From contig RPFO01000167.1 of assembly GCA_009746045.1 (NCBI GenBank), positions 370,001 to 434,000 of the forward strand: a DNA stretch of 64,000 nucleotides. The letters run 5' to 3'. Made by a program: the position numbers and the translations under genes. Of this stretch, positions 53,756 through 64,000 are shown one piece after another; position 1 is the stretch's first letter, and each line of letters begins with the position of its first letter. The notes under the pieces were generated by a model. It searched no databases. It was not told the origin of the DNA and saw only the letters and a list, made by a program, of their open reading frames with translations. The DNA comes from Mesostigma viride (lineage: Eukaryota; Streptophyta; Mesostigmatophyceae; Mesostigmatales; Mesostigmataceae).

Positions 53756-55261
53756 CGACCGTTGGAACCCAGAAATTCGACTGAAATGTTTCCATAACAC
53801 ACGTAACAACAAATTTGGTGGTCAACAACCCCGTAAATCCGTAACCCTGCACGCACCTCCCGCCGCCATAGCTCTTGTTCGCAGCAGGTGGGCCCTGAAG
53901 ACGCCTTTTGGTCTTGCACCTGTTGGTTACAATTGCATGGCATACCAGCAATATATTGCACATAGCATTGTATTTCACACAATTATTATATTCATGCCAC
54001 AAATAATAATAATAATTATTGTATTAAACATAGGGGGGCAGGTTGCATATTCGTTTTATTGCAGTCTAATATCAACATATTAAAAATTTCCATGCCCATA
54101 AACATTTTTGATATAGCTATTAGGTTGCTAATTATATTAAATCTTACCAGCCGTGTAGTGGTTTGCGGATTGCTTTATAGGCTTGCCACAGCAACCCCAA
54201 AAAAAATGTTACGACGGGAGTTGAACCCGGGCCTACTAGACGTGTTCACGAGGTACTACGAGGATCAGCCAAGAATCTGTCCCGTACCGGTGTGGTTCAC
54301 CAGTTCCGCACACTAGCATGGTCTCCGCGTCGCGCTCGTTCATTAAATTTCGGAGAAATTTTGCCTGCTTATATACGTTTTTGAAGCCCCTCGGCGTCGC
54401 GCCGTGAAAAGCTTCCTCCGCCAGGCGTCCAATCAGGTAGCAGGAATGTGAAAAAATGGGCTCGAGCTGTGTGCAGCGCCGCGTCCATGTGGCGCCACAC
54501 GGCGTCAGGAGTCGGCGTGGCGCCATATATGGCGCTGCGAATTCCCTACCGTGTGGTCTGCAGCGCCACGTCACAGTTGCGACTGCAAGTATTTTTCAGC
54601 GCGGCGCCGTCCCGGCGCCGCGCCATATCGTTTGGCGCGTACATTTTTTTCCCGCGCGCGGCGCCTTTTAGGCGCCGCGCCATTCCATTTGCGCGTCGGC
54701 ATACCAGCACCAGGGAATTTGAATTGCAGGTGCTGCGTTGGCGCTTTCCAGCCCTCCTGGAAGACCGACACCGTGGATGCACCTTGCACCCGAGCATCAA
54801 CGGCGGGTATTCGCGACATCGGCCGAAAGTGACAACGATATTAGCAACCCGACAGCCATATTCGACTGAGCAACGCCATTGTGTGCAGCCGAAGAGTGTG
54901 AAAAGAGGTGAGCAATGGCGGTGGATGTACATGGATGCTTTTGACAGATAGTTGTCCACAAGCAGCTCGATGACGGGGGAGTGTGAGACAGATAATTTCG
55001 TCGCTTTTTTGGTGTCGTGGTGCCGGTCGCTGACGGGGGAGTGTGAGTGTTTTTGTCGGTTCTCGTTTGGTTGCAGGGATTTGCGAGCAAGCCGAGACCA
55101 TCGATTGGATTGGTAAGCCCCACTTGTTCATTTGTGTGAATCCAAGCATTATTGAAGCAGGCTGTCGCAAATGTTTTCGTTTCTGGGTTGCGCCATAGCT
55201 GCGTTGCTGGGTTGCTGGCAGCGTTTTCTTGCCATGGCAGCGCCGTATGATCTTTCCCCCG
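53756..55261. other. intergenic sequence with GC-rich hairpins, no gene seen
   Basis: The first ~60 bases are a decayed 62-bp array unit. The remainder is AT-rich to about 54200, then GC-rich with repeated GGCGCC words. Open frames up to 167 codons exist but overlap on both strands and have no domain. I see no RNA gene. Confidence 0.5.
54599..54680. other. pair of identical-stem hairpins
   Basis: GCGCGGCGCC-GTCCC-GGCGCCGCGC at 54599-54623 and GCGCGGCGCC-TTTTA-GGCGCCGCGC at 54656-54680. Both have perfect 10-bp stems with 5-base loops. Confidence 0.85.
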
Positions 55262-55845
55262 GCTCCCATTCTTGGTTACTAACGTTGATGTTTTGCTGCT
55301 TCCTTTGGTGCTTGATGATCTGCCTTGGTGTCGTGCCTCCGTTTGGTGGCCGGTGGTCACGGGATGCACAACAACGCTATCAGTTTTCTTCCACCCGCCG
55401 CCGCTGCCCCCGAAGGACAAGGATAAAAAAAAAGAAACATCTATAAAAAGGTACGACGCGTGGTGTGTTGCGTGCTTTTTTTCTTGTTTTTCTCGCTCCC
55501 TTGCAGCTCAGGTTTGCTGGCACATGTATTTATGCATGCCGGCACCACACCACATGTATTTATGCATGCCAGATAACACAGGCTGTGTGTCTGACTTTTT
55601 TTCGTCCCTGTCATATGCGGTCCGCCTCTCTTTTTTCGTGTTTTGTTTTTTGTTCGTATCTTCTACGGTACAACGCGACATGTTCACGGCGTCATCTGCG
55701 CGGTGTCACTAGCTTCATTTTTGCCGCCACCGCCGCCCCCGGCCGGCCCCATAAAAAAAAAGAAACATCTATAAAAAGGTACGACGCGTGGTGTGTTGCG
55801 TGCTTTTTTTCTTGGTTTTCTCGCTCCCTTGCAGCTCAGGTTTGC
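55262..55845 (+). repeat. diverged copies of the ~200-bp spacer at the left edge of the 30-bp array
   Basis: 55262-55455 carries the spacer (TTTGGTGGCCGGTGGTCACG, CCACCCGCCGCCGCTGCCCC, an A-rich stretch, AAAAGGTACGA). A second partial copy with its following CTCGCTCCCTTGCAGCTCAGG segment recurs at 55727-55845. The first ATTTATGCATGCC units are near 55530-55570. Confidence 0.8.
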
Positions 55846-56867
55846 TGGCACATGTATTTATGCATGGCGGCACCACACCACATGTATTTATGCATGCCAG
55901 CACCCCACCAAATTTTTTCATGCATGCCAGCACCCCCCCTAGGTATTTATGCATGCCAGCACCCCCCCCTCGGTATTTATGCATGCCAGCACCCCACCCT
56001 AGGTATTTATGCATGCCAGCACCCCCCCCTAGGTATTTATGCATGCCAGCACCCCACCCGACGTATTTATGCATGCCAGCACCCCCCTAGGTATTTATGC
56101 ATGCCAGCACCCCACCCGACGTATTTATGCTTGCCAGCACCCCCCCCTAGGTATTTATGCATGCCAGCGACCCCCCTAGGTATTTATGCATGCCAGCCCC
56201 CCCCCTCGGTATTTATGCTTGCCAGCACCCCCCCGACGTATTTATGCATGCCAGCCCCCCCCTCGGTATTTATGCATGCCAGCACCCCCCACATGTATTT
56301 ATGCATGCCAGCACCCCCCCCTCGGTATTTATGCATGCCAGCACCCCCCCTCGGTATTTATGCATGCCAGCACCCCCCACATGTATTTATGCATGCCAGC
56401 ACCCCCCCTAGGTATTTATGCATGCCAGCACCCCCCCTCGGTATTTATGCATGCCAGCACCCCCCACATGTATTTATGCATGCCAGCACCCCCCCTCGGT
56501 ATTTATGCATGCCAGCACCCCACCCGACGTATTAATGCATGCCAGCGACCCCCCCTAGGTATTTATGCATGCCAGCACCCTCCACATGTATTTATGCATG
56601 CCAGCACCCCCCCTCGGTATTTATGCATGCCAGCACCCCACCCGACGTATTAATGCATGCCAGCGACCCCCCTAGGTATTTATGCATGCCAGCACCCCCC
56701 TAGGTATTTATGCATGCCAGCACCCCCCCTCGGTATTTATGCATGCCAGCACCCCCCTAGGTATTTATGCTTGCCAGCACCCCACCCGACGTATTTATGC
56801 ATGCCAGCACCCCCCCTCGGTATTTATGCATGCCAGCACCCCCCCTAGGTTTTTATGCATGCCAGCA
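55846..56867 (+). repeat. 30-bp C-rich minisatellite, block 1
   Basis: Unit GGTATTTATGCATGCCAGCA followed by a C run (6-9) and CTA, CTCG, GACGTA or ACATGTA variants. Length 28-31 bp, changing with the C run, about 34 units. Confidence 0.95.
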
Positions 56868-57065
56868 CCCCCATTCTTGGTTAATAACGTCAACGTCCTT
56901 GCTGCTTCCTTTGGTGCTTGATCTGCCTTGGTGTCGTGCCTCCGTTTGGTGGCCGGTGGTCACGGGATGCACAAACGGGAACGCTATCAGTTTTTGTCCA
57001 CCCGCCGCCGCTGCCCCCAGGCCGGCCCCCTGTAAAAACCAAGGAAAAAGAAAAAAAGGTACGAA
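56868..57065 (+). repeat. ~200-bp spacer copy 1
   Basis: Starts CATTCTTGGTTAATAACGTC and ends AAAAAAAGGTACGAATGGCA. Near-identical copies at 59862-60053, 62405-62600 and 63058-63253. Confidence 0.9.
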
Positions 57066-58160
57066 TGGCAGCCCCCCCCCTAGGTGTTTATGCATGCCAG
57101 CACCCCCCCTAGGTATTTATGCATGCCAGCACCCCCCCTAGGTATTTATGCATGCCAGCACCCCCCCTAGGTATTTATGCATGCCAGCACCCCCCCTAGG
57201 TATTTATGCATGCCAGCACCCCCTCTAGGTATTTATGCATGCCAGCACCCCCCCTAGGTATTTATGCATGCCAGCACCCCACCCCTAGGTATTTATGCAT
57301 GCCAGCACCCCACCCCTAGGTATTTATGCTTGCCAGCACCCCCCCTAGGTATTTATGCATGCCAGCACCCCCCTAGGTATTTATGCATGCCAGCACCCCA
57401 CCCGACGTATTTATGCTTGCCAGCACCCCCCCTAGGTATTTATGCATGCCAGCGACCCCCCCTAGGTATTTATGCATGCCAGCCCCCCCCCTCGGTATTT
57501 ATGCTTGCCAGCACCCCCCCTAGGTATTTATGCATGCCAGCCCCCCCCCTCGGTATTTATGCATGCCAGCACCCCCACATGTATTTATGCATGCCAGCAC
57601 CCCCCTCGGTATTTATGCATGCCAGCACCCCCCCTCGGTATTTATGCATGCCAGCACCCCCCACATGTATTTATGCATGCCAGCACCCCCCCTAGGTATT
57701 TATGCATGCCAGCACCCCCCTCGGTATTTATGCATGCCAGCACCCCCCACATGTATTTATGCATGCCAGCCCCCCCCCTAGGTATTTATGCATGCCAGCA
57801 CCCCACCCGACGTATTAATGCATGCCAGCGACCCCCCCTAGGTATTTATGCATGCCAGCACCCCCCACATGTATTTATGCATGCCAGCACCCCCCCTCGG
57901 TATTTATGCATGCCAGCACCCCACCCGACGTATTAATGCATGCCAGCGACCCCCCTAGGTATTTATGCATGCCAGCACCCCACCCGACGTATTTATGCTT
58001 GCCAGCACCCCCCCTCGGTATTTATGCATGCCAGCACCCCCCCTAGGTATTTATGCTTGCCAGCACCCCACCCGACGTATTTATGCATGCCAGCACCCCC
58101 CCCTCGGTATTTATGCATGCCAGCACCCCCCCCTAGGTTTTTATGCATGCCAGCACCCCC
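57066..58160 (+). repeat. 30-bp C-rich minisatellite, block 2
   Basis: Same unit as block 1. The order of variants from 57400 repeats that of 56100-56860, so a spacer-plus-array segment was duplicated. Confidence 0.95.
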
Positions 58161-58172
58161 ATTCTTGGTTAA

Positions 58173-59861
58173 CTCGTCGTCTGTCCCAACTCAGTCCTCA
58201 CAGGAGGACTGAGTTGACAATTTTCAACCGCGTGTAGCGACTAGGTGGGGGGTCCATCCCAAATGTTTTGATGTGGATCTGGGGTGTACTAGATATCATT
58301 TTGTTGGCAAAAATACTGCATATGTGAAAACTTGACCCGAACACCTGAAAATTACACGGACGTTGGGCGCCCCTCGCGAATTTGCATTTTTCGGGATAAG
58401 AACGAGTGGGAAAAATTCAATCAAATCCTGGTGCATGAAGAAAAAATATAGGCATGTAAACAACATAGTTCTTGAAGCGTGGCAAAAAACTGGGCTCCAT
58501 TTGGCCACTGCAACTGCCTGAAACAATTAAAAAACTCTCGGTCCTCAGGAGAGGAATGGGGCTTTTGCTAACTTTGCTAGCATGTAAGTGCGGTCATACT
58601 ACATCACCGTGGCCACCAACCATCCCAATCAACTCATTTCCCTTCAAGCATTACAGGACAACACACTTGCATCATCATACTTCAGGTATATCATACCTTA
58701 TCATGTAGTGAGAGCCTATGCATGCATGTAGGGAATGGGCTTGGATACCTACCAACAAAGGGTTATGTTATAAGTGTCAACCACCAATATAATGGGTAGG
58801 TTAAGCATATTTCCATTGTTTCAAACCACAATAGATATGGCTATAGCTGTTTTGCCTTGCCATGATGTGGCCAACATAGTTGCTGGCACATGATGGCAGT
58901 GGTTTGTCACCAAGACTTTTCACTCACCCGTAAAAGCTTGAATGCACCCTTGACGCAGCCCGTGGCCACACAATCATGCAGTATGAACGTAGCAAAAGAA
59001 TAACTAACATCTATGAAGGTGTTTAAACCTGCACAGCTCCTAAAACCCTGCACAACTACACAAATGCCTGCTAACATCATCTGAAAAGGGGGTTCTAGAG
59101 AGGGGCAGGCAACGGTCAAGAAAGAGCATCAAGACTTGAACCTGACAACGCCTGGCAAGCTTAAACTCATGTAAGAACATCAAGAAACGAAGAGGCAACG
59201 ATTATCCGGCTTTACCTGGCACGGCTGGCGTTACCTTGGCCCAGGCGGTGCCCGCAAAAGTGGCACTTTGCGGCACATAGACCATGACGTGACAGAATGG
59301 TCGAGATCATCAAATCTATACTGTCACTCGATATATTCTAATACAATTCATGTTAAAATGTAGAAAGAAACCTATCAGCCATTGAAATCGCGCCGGAAAG
59401 CAAGCGCAGTCATCAATTCCGTCGACCTGCCTTATCGCAGTTTTTTCCAGCAAGAACAGTGCCGACACCGGGTAAATCGCATCCCCGCGAGCTAAAAATT
59501 GATTTTTATCATCTATTTCCTGAGTTTGGACGGCTAACTCGTCCGCAAACGTAAACTGCATGCATGGGCGCGAGCCGCCATGGCTAGGTCGTGCATTTCC
59601 GGAACTCGCGTTTCACGTGGAAAAGTACCCTTACCACCTGTACTTTGACCGTACAGTTAGCCGCGCATACCAAATCCAAAAAAATCCCAAAAATATGTCC
59701 AAGAAAGATCTTTTCACGTAGTATTTGAATAAATTTTGAGAGAAATTTTTTGTCAAACATTCTGAGCGGGGCGAATTTTCTACGAAACCCAAAAACTCGG
59801 TCCTCTAGAGAGGACTGAGTTCAACTCAGTCCTCCGTAGAGGACCAGGGACAGACGACGAG
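58173..59861. mobile_element. DNA-2: 1.7-kb non-autonomous DNA transposon with TTAA target site
   Basis: CTCGTCGTCTGTCCC at the left end and GGGACAGACGACGAG at the right end are perfect 15-bp inverted repeats. TTAA lies on both sides (58169-58172 and 59862-59865). Removing the element and one TTAA restores the spacer GGTTAATAACGTCAACG found intact at 56878. Subterminal hairpins follow at each end (AACTCAGTCCTC-ACAG-GAGGACTGAGTT at about 58188; AACTCGGTCCTC and AACTCAGTCCTC repeats at about 59791-59834). The interior has only small frames and no transposase motif. TTAA is the target of piggyBac and Kolobok elements; with an extra A/T in the repeat a TA target is also possible. Confidence 0.88.
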
Positions 59862-60053
59862 TTAATAACGTCAACGTCCTTGCTGCTTCCTTTGGTGCTT
59901 GATCTGCCTTGGTGTCGTGCCTCCGTTTGGTGGCCGGTGGTCACGGGATGCACAAACGGGAACGCTATCAGTTTTTGTCCACCCGCCGCCGCTGCCCCCA
60001 GGCCGGCCCCCTGTAAAAACCAAGGAAAAAGAAAAAAAGGTACGAATGGCAGC
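59862..60053 (+). repeat. ~200-bp spacer copy 2 (split by DNA-2)
   Basis: Its first bases are at 58157-58172, left of DNA-2; the rest continues here. Confidence 0.9.
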
Positions 60054-62404
60054 CCCCCCCCCTAGGTGTTTATGCATGCCAGCACCCCCCCCTAGGTATT
60101 TATGCATGCCAGCACCCCCCTAGGTATTTATGCATGCCAGCACCCCCCCTAGGTATTTATGCATGCCAGCACCCCCCCCTAGGTATTTATGCATGCCAGC
60201 ACCCCACCCCTAGGTATTTATGCATGCCAGCACCCCACCCCTAGGTATTTATGCTTGCCAGCACCCCCCTAGGTATTTATGCATGCCAGCACCCCCCCTA
60301 GGTATTTATGCATGCCAGCACCCCCCCTAGGTATTTATGCATGCCAGCCCCCCCCTAGGTATTTATGCATGCCAGCACCCCCCTAGGTATTTATGCATGC
60401 CAGCACCCCCCTAGGTATTTATGCATGCCAGCACCCCCCCTAGGTATTTATGCATGCCAGCCCCCCCCCTAGGTATTTATGCATGCCAGCACCCCCCCTA
60501 GGTATTTATGCATGCCAGCACCCCCCTAGGTATTTATGCATGCCAGCACCCCCCCTAGGTATTTATGCATGCCAGCACCCCCTCTAGGTATTTATGCATG
60601 CCAGCACCCCCCCTAGGTATTTATGCATGCCAGCACCCAACCCCTAGGTATTTATGCATGCCAGCACCCCACCCCTAGGTATTTATGCTTGCCAGCACCC
60701 CCCCTAGGTATTTATGCATGCCAGCACCCCCCCTAGGTATTTATGCATGCCAGCACCCCCCCTAGGTATTTATGCATGCCAGCCCCCCCCCTAGGTATTT
60801 ATGCATGCCAGCACCCCCCTAGGTATTTATGCATGCCAGCACCCCCCCTAGGTATTTATGCATGCCAGCACCCCCCTAGGTATTTATGCATGCCAGCCCC
60901 CCCCCTAGGTATTTATGCATGCCAGCACCCCCCCTAGGTATTTATGCATGCCAGCACCCCCCTAGGTATTTATGCATGCCAGCACCCCCCCCTAGGTATT
61001 TATGCATGCCAGCACCCCCCCCTAGGTATTTATGCATGCCAGCACCCCCCCTAGGTATTTATGCTTGCCAGCACCCCACCCGACGTATTCATGCATGCCA
61101 GCACCCCCCTAGGTATTTATGCATGCCAGCACCCCACCCGACGTATTTATGCATGCCAGCACCCCCCTAGGTATTTATGCATGCCAGCACCCCCCCTAGG
61201 TATTTATGCATGCCAGCACCCCCCTAGGTATTTATGCATGCCAGCACCCCCCCTAGGTATTTATGCATGCCAGCGACCCCCCTAGGTATTTATGCTTGCC
61301 AGCACCCCCCTAGGTATTTATGCATGCCAGCACCCCCCCTAGGTATTTATGCATGCCAGCACCCCCCCCTAGGTATTTATGCATGCCAGCACCCCCCTAG
61401 GTATTTATGCTTGCCAGCACCCCACCCGACATATTCATGCATGCCAGCACCCCCCCTAGGTATTTATGCATGCCAGCACCCCACCCGACGTATTTATGCA
61501 TGCCAGCACCCCCCTAGGTATTTATGCATGCCAGCACCCCCCCTAGGTATTTATGCATGCCAGCACCCCCCTAGGTATTTATGCATGCCAGCACCCCCCC
61601 TAGGTATTTATGCATGCCAGCGACCCCCCTAGGTATTTATGCTTGCCAGCACCCCACCCGACGTATTCATGCATGCCAGCACCCCCCCTAGGTATTTATG
61701 CATGCCAGCACCCCACCCGACGTATTTATGCATGCCAGCACCCCCCTAGGTATTTATGCATGCCAGCACCCCCCTAGGTATTTATGCATGCCAGCACCCC
61801 CCTAGGTATTTATGCATGCCAGCACCCCCCCTAGGTATTTATGCATGCCAGCGACCCCCCCTAGGTATTTATTATGCTTGCCAGCACCCCACCCGACGTA
61901 TTTATGCATGCCAGCACCCCCCCCTAGGTATTTATGCATGCCAGCACCCACCCTAGGTATTTATGCATGCCAGCACCCCCCCTAGGTATTTATGCATGCC
62001 AGCCCCCCCCTAGGTATTTATGCATGCCAGCACCCCCCCTAGGTATTTATGCATGCCAGCCCCCCCCTAGGTATTTATGCATGCCAGCACCCACCCTAGG
62101 TATTTATGCATGCCAGCACCCCCCTAGGTATTTATGCATGCCAGCACCCCCCCTAGGTATTTATGCATGCCAGCACCCCCCCTAGGTATTTATGCATGCC
62201 AGCCCCCCCCTAGGTATTTATGCTTGCCAGCACCCCACCTAGGTATTTATGCATGCCAGCACCCCCCTAGGTATTTATGCATGCCAGCACCCCCCTAGGT
62301 ATTTATGCATGCCAGCACCCCCCCTAGGTATTTATGCTTGCCAGCCCCCCCCCTAGGTATGTATGCATGCCAGCACCCCCCCTAGGTATTTATGCATGCC
62401 AGCA
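60054..62404 (+). repeat. 30-bp C-rich minisatellite, block 3
   Basis: About 80 units, more uniform than blocks 1-2: CTAGG dominates and the CTCGG variant is gone. This suggests later homogenised expansion. Confidence 0.95.
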
Positions 62405-62600
62405 CCCCCATTCTTGGTTAATAACGTCAACGTCCTTGCTGCTTCCTTTGGTGCTTGATCTGCCTTGGTGTCGTGCCTCCGTTTGGTGGCCGGTGGTACG
62501 GGATGCACAAACGGGAACGCTATCAGTTTTCGTCCACCCGCCGCCGCTGCCCCAGGCCGGCTTAAAAATAAAAAAAGAAAAAAAGGTACGAATGGCAGCC
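62405..62600 (+). repeat. ~200-bp spacer copy 3
   Basis: As copy 1 with a shortened GGCCGGCTTAAAAATAAAA end and one base missing in GGTGGTACGGG. Confidence 0.9.
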
Positions 62601-63057
62601 CCCCCCCTAGGTATTTATGCATGCCAGCACCCCACCCGACGTATTTATGCATGCCAGCCCCCCCCTAGGTATTTATGCATGCCAGCACCCCCCTAGGTAT
62701 TTATGCATGCCAGCACCCCCCTAGGTATTTATGCATGCCAGCACCCCCCCTAGGTATTTATGCATGCCAGCACCCCCCCTAGGTATTTATGCATGCCAGC
62801 ACCCCCCCTAGGTATTTATGCATGCCAGCCCCCCCCTAGGTATTTATGCATGCCAGCACCCCCCCTAGGTATTTATGCATGCCAGCACCCCCCTAGGTAT
62901 TTATGCATGCCAGCACCCCCCCTAGGTATTTATGCATGCCAGCCCCCCCCCTAGGTATTTATGCATGCCAGCACCCCCCCTAGGTATTTATGCATGCCAG
63001 CGACCCCCCTAGGTATTTATGCTTGCCAGCACCCCACCCGACGTATGCATGCCAGCA
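62601..63057 (+). repeat. 30-bp C-rich minisatellite, block 4
   Basis: About 15 units between spacer copies 3 and 4. Confidence 0.95.
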
Positions 63058-63253
63058 CCCCCATTCTTGGTTAATAACGTCAACGTCCTTGCTGCTTCCT
63101 TTGGTGCTTGATCTGCCTTTGTGTCGTGCCTCCGTTTGGTGGCCGGTGGTCACGGGATGCACAAACGGGAACGCTATCAGTTTTCGTCCACCCGCCGCCG
63201 CTGCCCCAGGCCGGCTTAAAAATAAAAAAAGAAAAAAAGGTACGAATGGCAGC
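63058..63253 (+). repeat. ~200-bp spacer copy 4
   Basis: Shares the shortened GGCCGGCTTAAAAATAAAA end with copy 3, so these two arose by a recent duplication. Confidence 0.9.
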
Positions 63254-64000
63254 CCCCCCCCCTAGGTATTTATGCATGCCAGCACCCCCCCGACGTATTT
63301 ATGCATGCCAGCACCCCCCCTAGGTATTTATGCATGCCAGCACCCCCCCTAGGTATTTATGCATGCCAGCACCCCCCCTAGGTATTTATGCATGCCAGCA
63401 CCCCCCCTAGGTATTTATGCATGCCAGCACCCCCTAGGTATTTATGCATGCCAGCACCCCCCCTAGGTATTTATGCATGCCAGCACCCCCCCTAGGTATT
63501 TATGCATGCCAGCACCCCCCCTAGGTATTTATGCATGCCAGCACCCCCCTAGGTATTTATGCATGCCAGCACCCCCCCTAGGTATTTATGCATGCCAGCA
63601 CCCCCCCGACGTATTTATGCATGCCAGCACCCCCCTAGGTATTTATGCATGCCAGCACCCCCCCATATTTATGCATGCCAGCACCCCCCCTAGGTATTTA
63701 TGCATGCCAGCACCCCCCCTAGGTATTTATGCATGCCAGCACCCCCCCTAGGTATTTATGCATGCCAGCACCCCCCCTAGGTATTTATGCATGCCACCCC
63801 CCCCTAGGTATTTATGCATGCCAGCACCCCCCTAGGTATTTATGCATGCCAGCACCCCCCTAGGTATTTATGCATGCCAGCACCCCCCCTAGGTATTTAT
63901 GCATGCCAGCACCCCCCCTAGGTATTTATGCATGCCAGCACCCCCCCTAGGTATTTATGCATGCCAGCCCCCCCCTAGGTATTTATGCATGCCAGCACCC
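63254..64000 (+). repeat. 30-bp C-rich minisatellite, block 5, continues past window
   Basis: About 25 units to the end of the window with no sign of the array ending. Confidence 0.95.

Noticed and set aside
54448-54951. 167-codon frame in the GC-rich hairpin region
   Set aside because: Overlapped by equally long frames on both strands, with composition driven by GGCGCC hairpins and no recognisable motif.
55495-55520. Splice-acceptor-like CTCGCTCCCTTGCAG
   Set aside because: No coding sequence follows that is not minisatellite; it is repeated with its whole surrounding block at about 55825.
55465-56535. Pro/Cys/Tyr-rich repetitive frames in the 30-bp array
   Set aside because: They follow the length of the C runs, shift frame from unit to unit and end wherever a unit length changes. 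No gene structure.

Overview
This window is a eukaryotic, repeat-dominated (heterochromatin-like) nuclear region with almost no ordinary genes. I see no bacterial operons, rRNA or tRNA. Three LTR elements are copia-type by domain content or primer-binding site. One multi-exon gene has GT/AG introns. Mobile elements with split direct repeats (A1-M-B1-A2-B2, like the PAT/TOC/Kangaroo/Ngaro branch of DIRS elements) are abundant. Together these fit a green alga or another lineage rich in DIRS-like elements. That assignment is inference; no housekeeping gene is present to settle it. A 330-base run of N (30157-30486) marks an assembly gap.

Layout. (1) 1-8304: degraded copia-like LTR retrotransposon on the minus strand (LTR-A), its 3' LTR cut by the window edge. 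(2) 8305-30768: a large field of a 40-bp GT/GC-rich minisatellite, broken by at least six copies of a ~2-kb split-direct-repeat element (SDR-1 to SDR-6, both orientations) and by a non-autonomous LTR element (LTR-C, 21997-24667, 5-bp target duplication GTATG). (3) 30769-39263: a second copy of the LTR-A family on the plus strand (LTR-B). (4) 39264-41805: a diverged SDR element (SDR-7) followed by more 40-bp minisatellite. (5) 41930-44223: CA-rich cryptic repeat. (6) 44472-47616: the one plausible cellular-style gene, a minus-strand spliced gene for a DDE/RNase H-fold transposase-like protein. Its first two introns and flanks carry the 14-bp palindrome CCAACGGCCGTTGG. (7) 47687-52375: a 62-bp tandem array built on that palindrome, split by a young copia deletion derivative (LTR-D, apparently identical 746-bp LTRs, target duplication ACACG) that keeps reverse transcriptase and RNase H but has lost gag, protease and the integrase core. 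(8) 52405-53755: a sequence bounded by inverted repeats, then GC-rich hairpins. (9) 55260-64000: a C-rich ~30-bp minisatellite with an interspersed ~200-bp spacer, one spacer split by a 1.7-kb DNA element with 15-bp inverted repeats and a TTAA duplication.

How the parts relate: the minisatellites act as landing sites. SDR elements sit in the 40-bp array at different phases with no detectable target duplication; at four junctions the array reads continuously if the element is removed. LTR-A, LTR-C, LTR-D and the TTAA element are likewise nested in tandem arrays. LTR-A and LTR-B share an unusual coding order in which a retropepsin-like domain lies between integrase and reverse transcriptase. 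The very long open frames through the minisatellites are a by-product of stop-free repeat units and are not annotated as genes.
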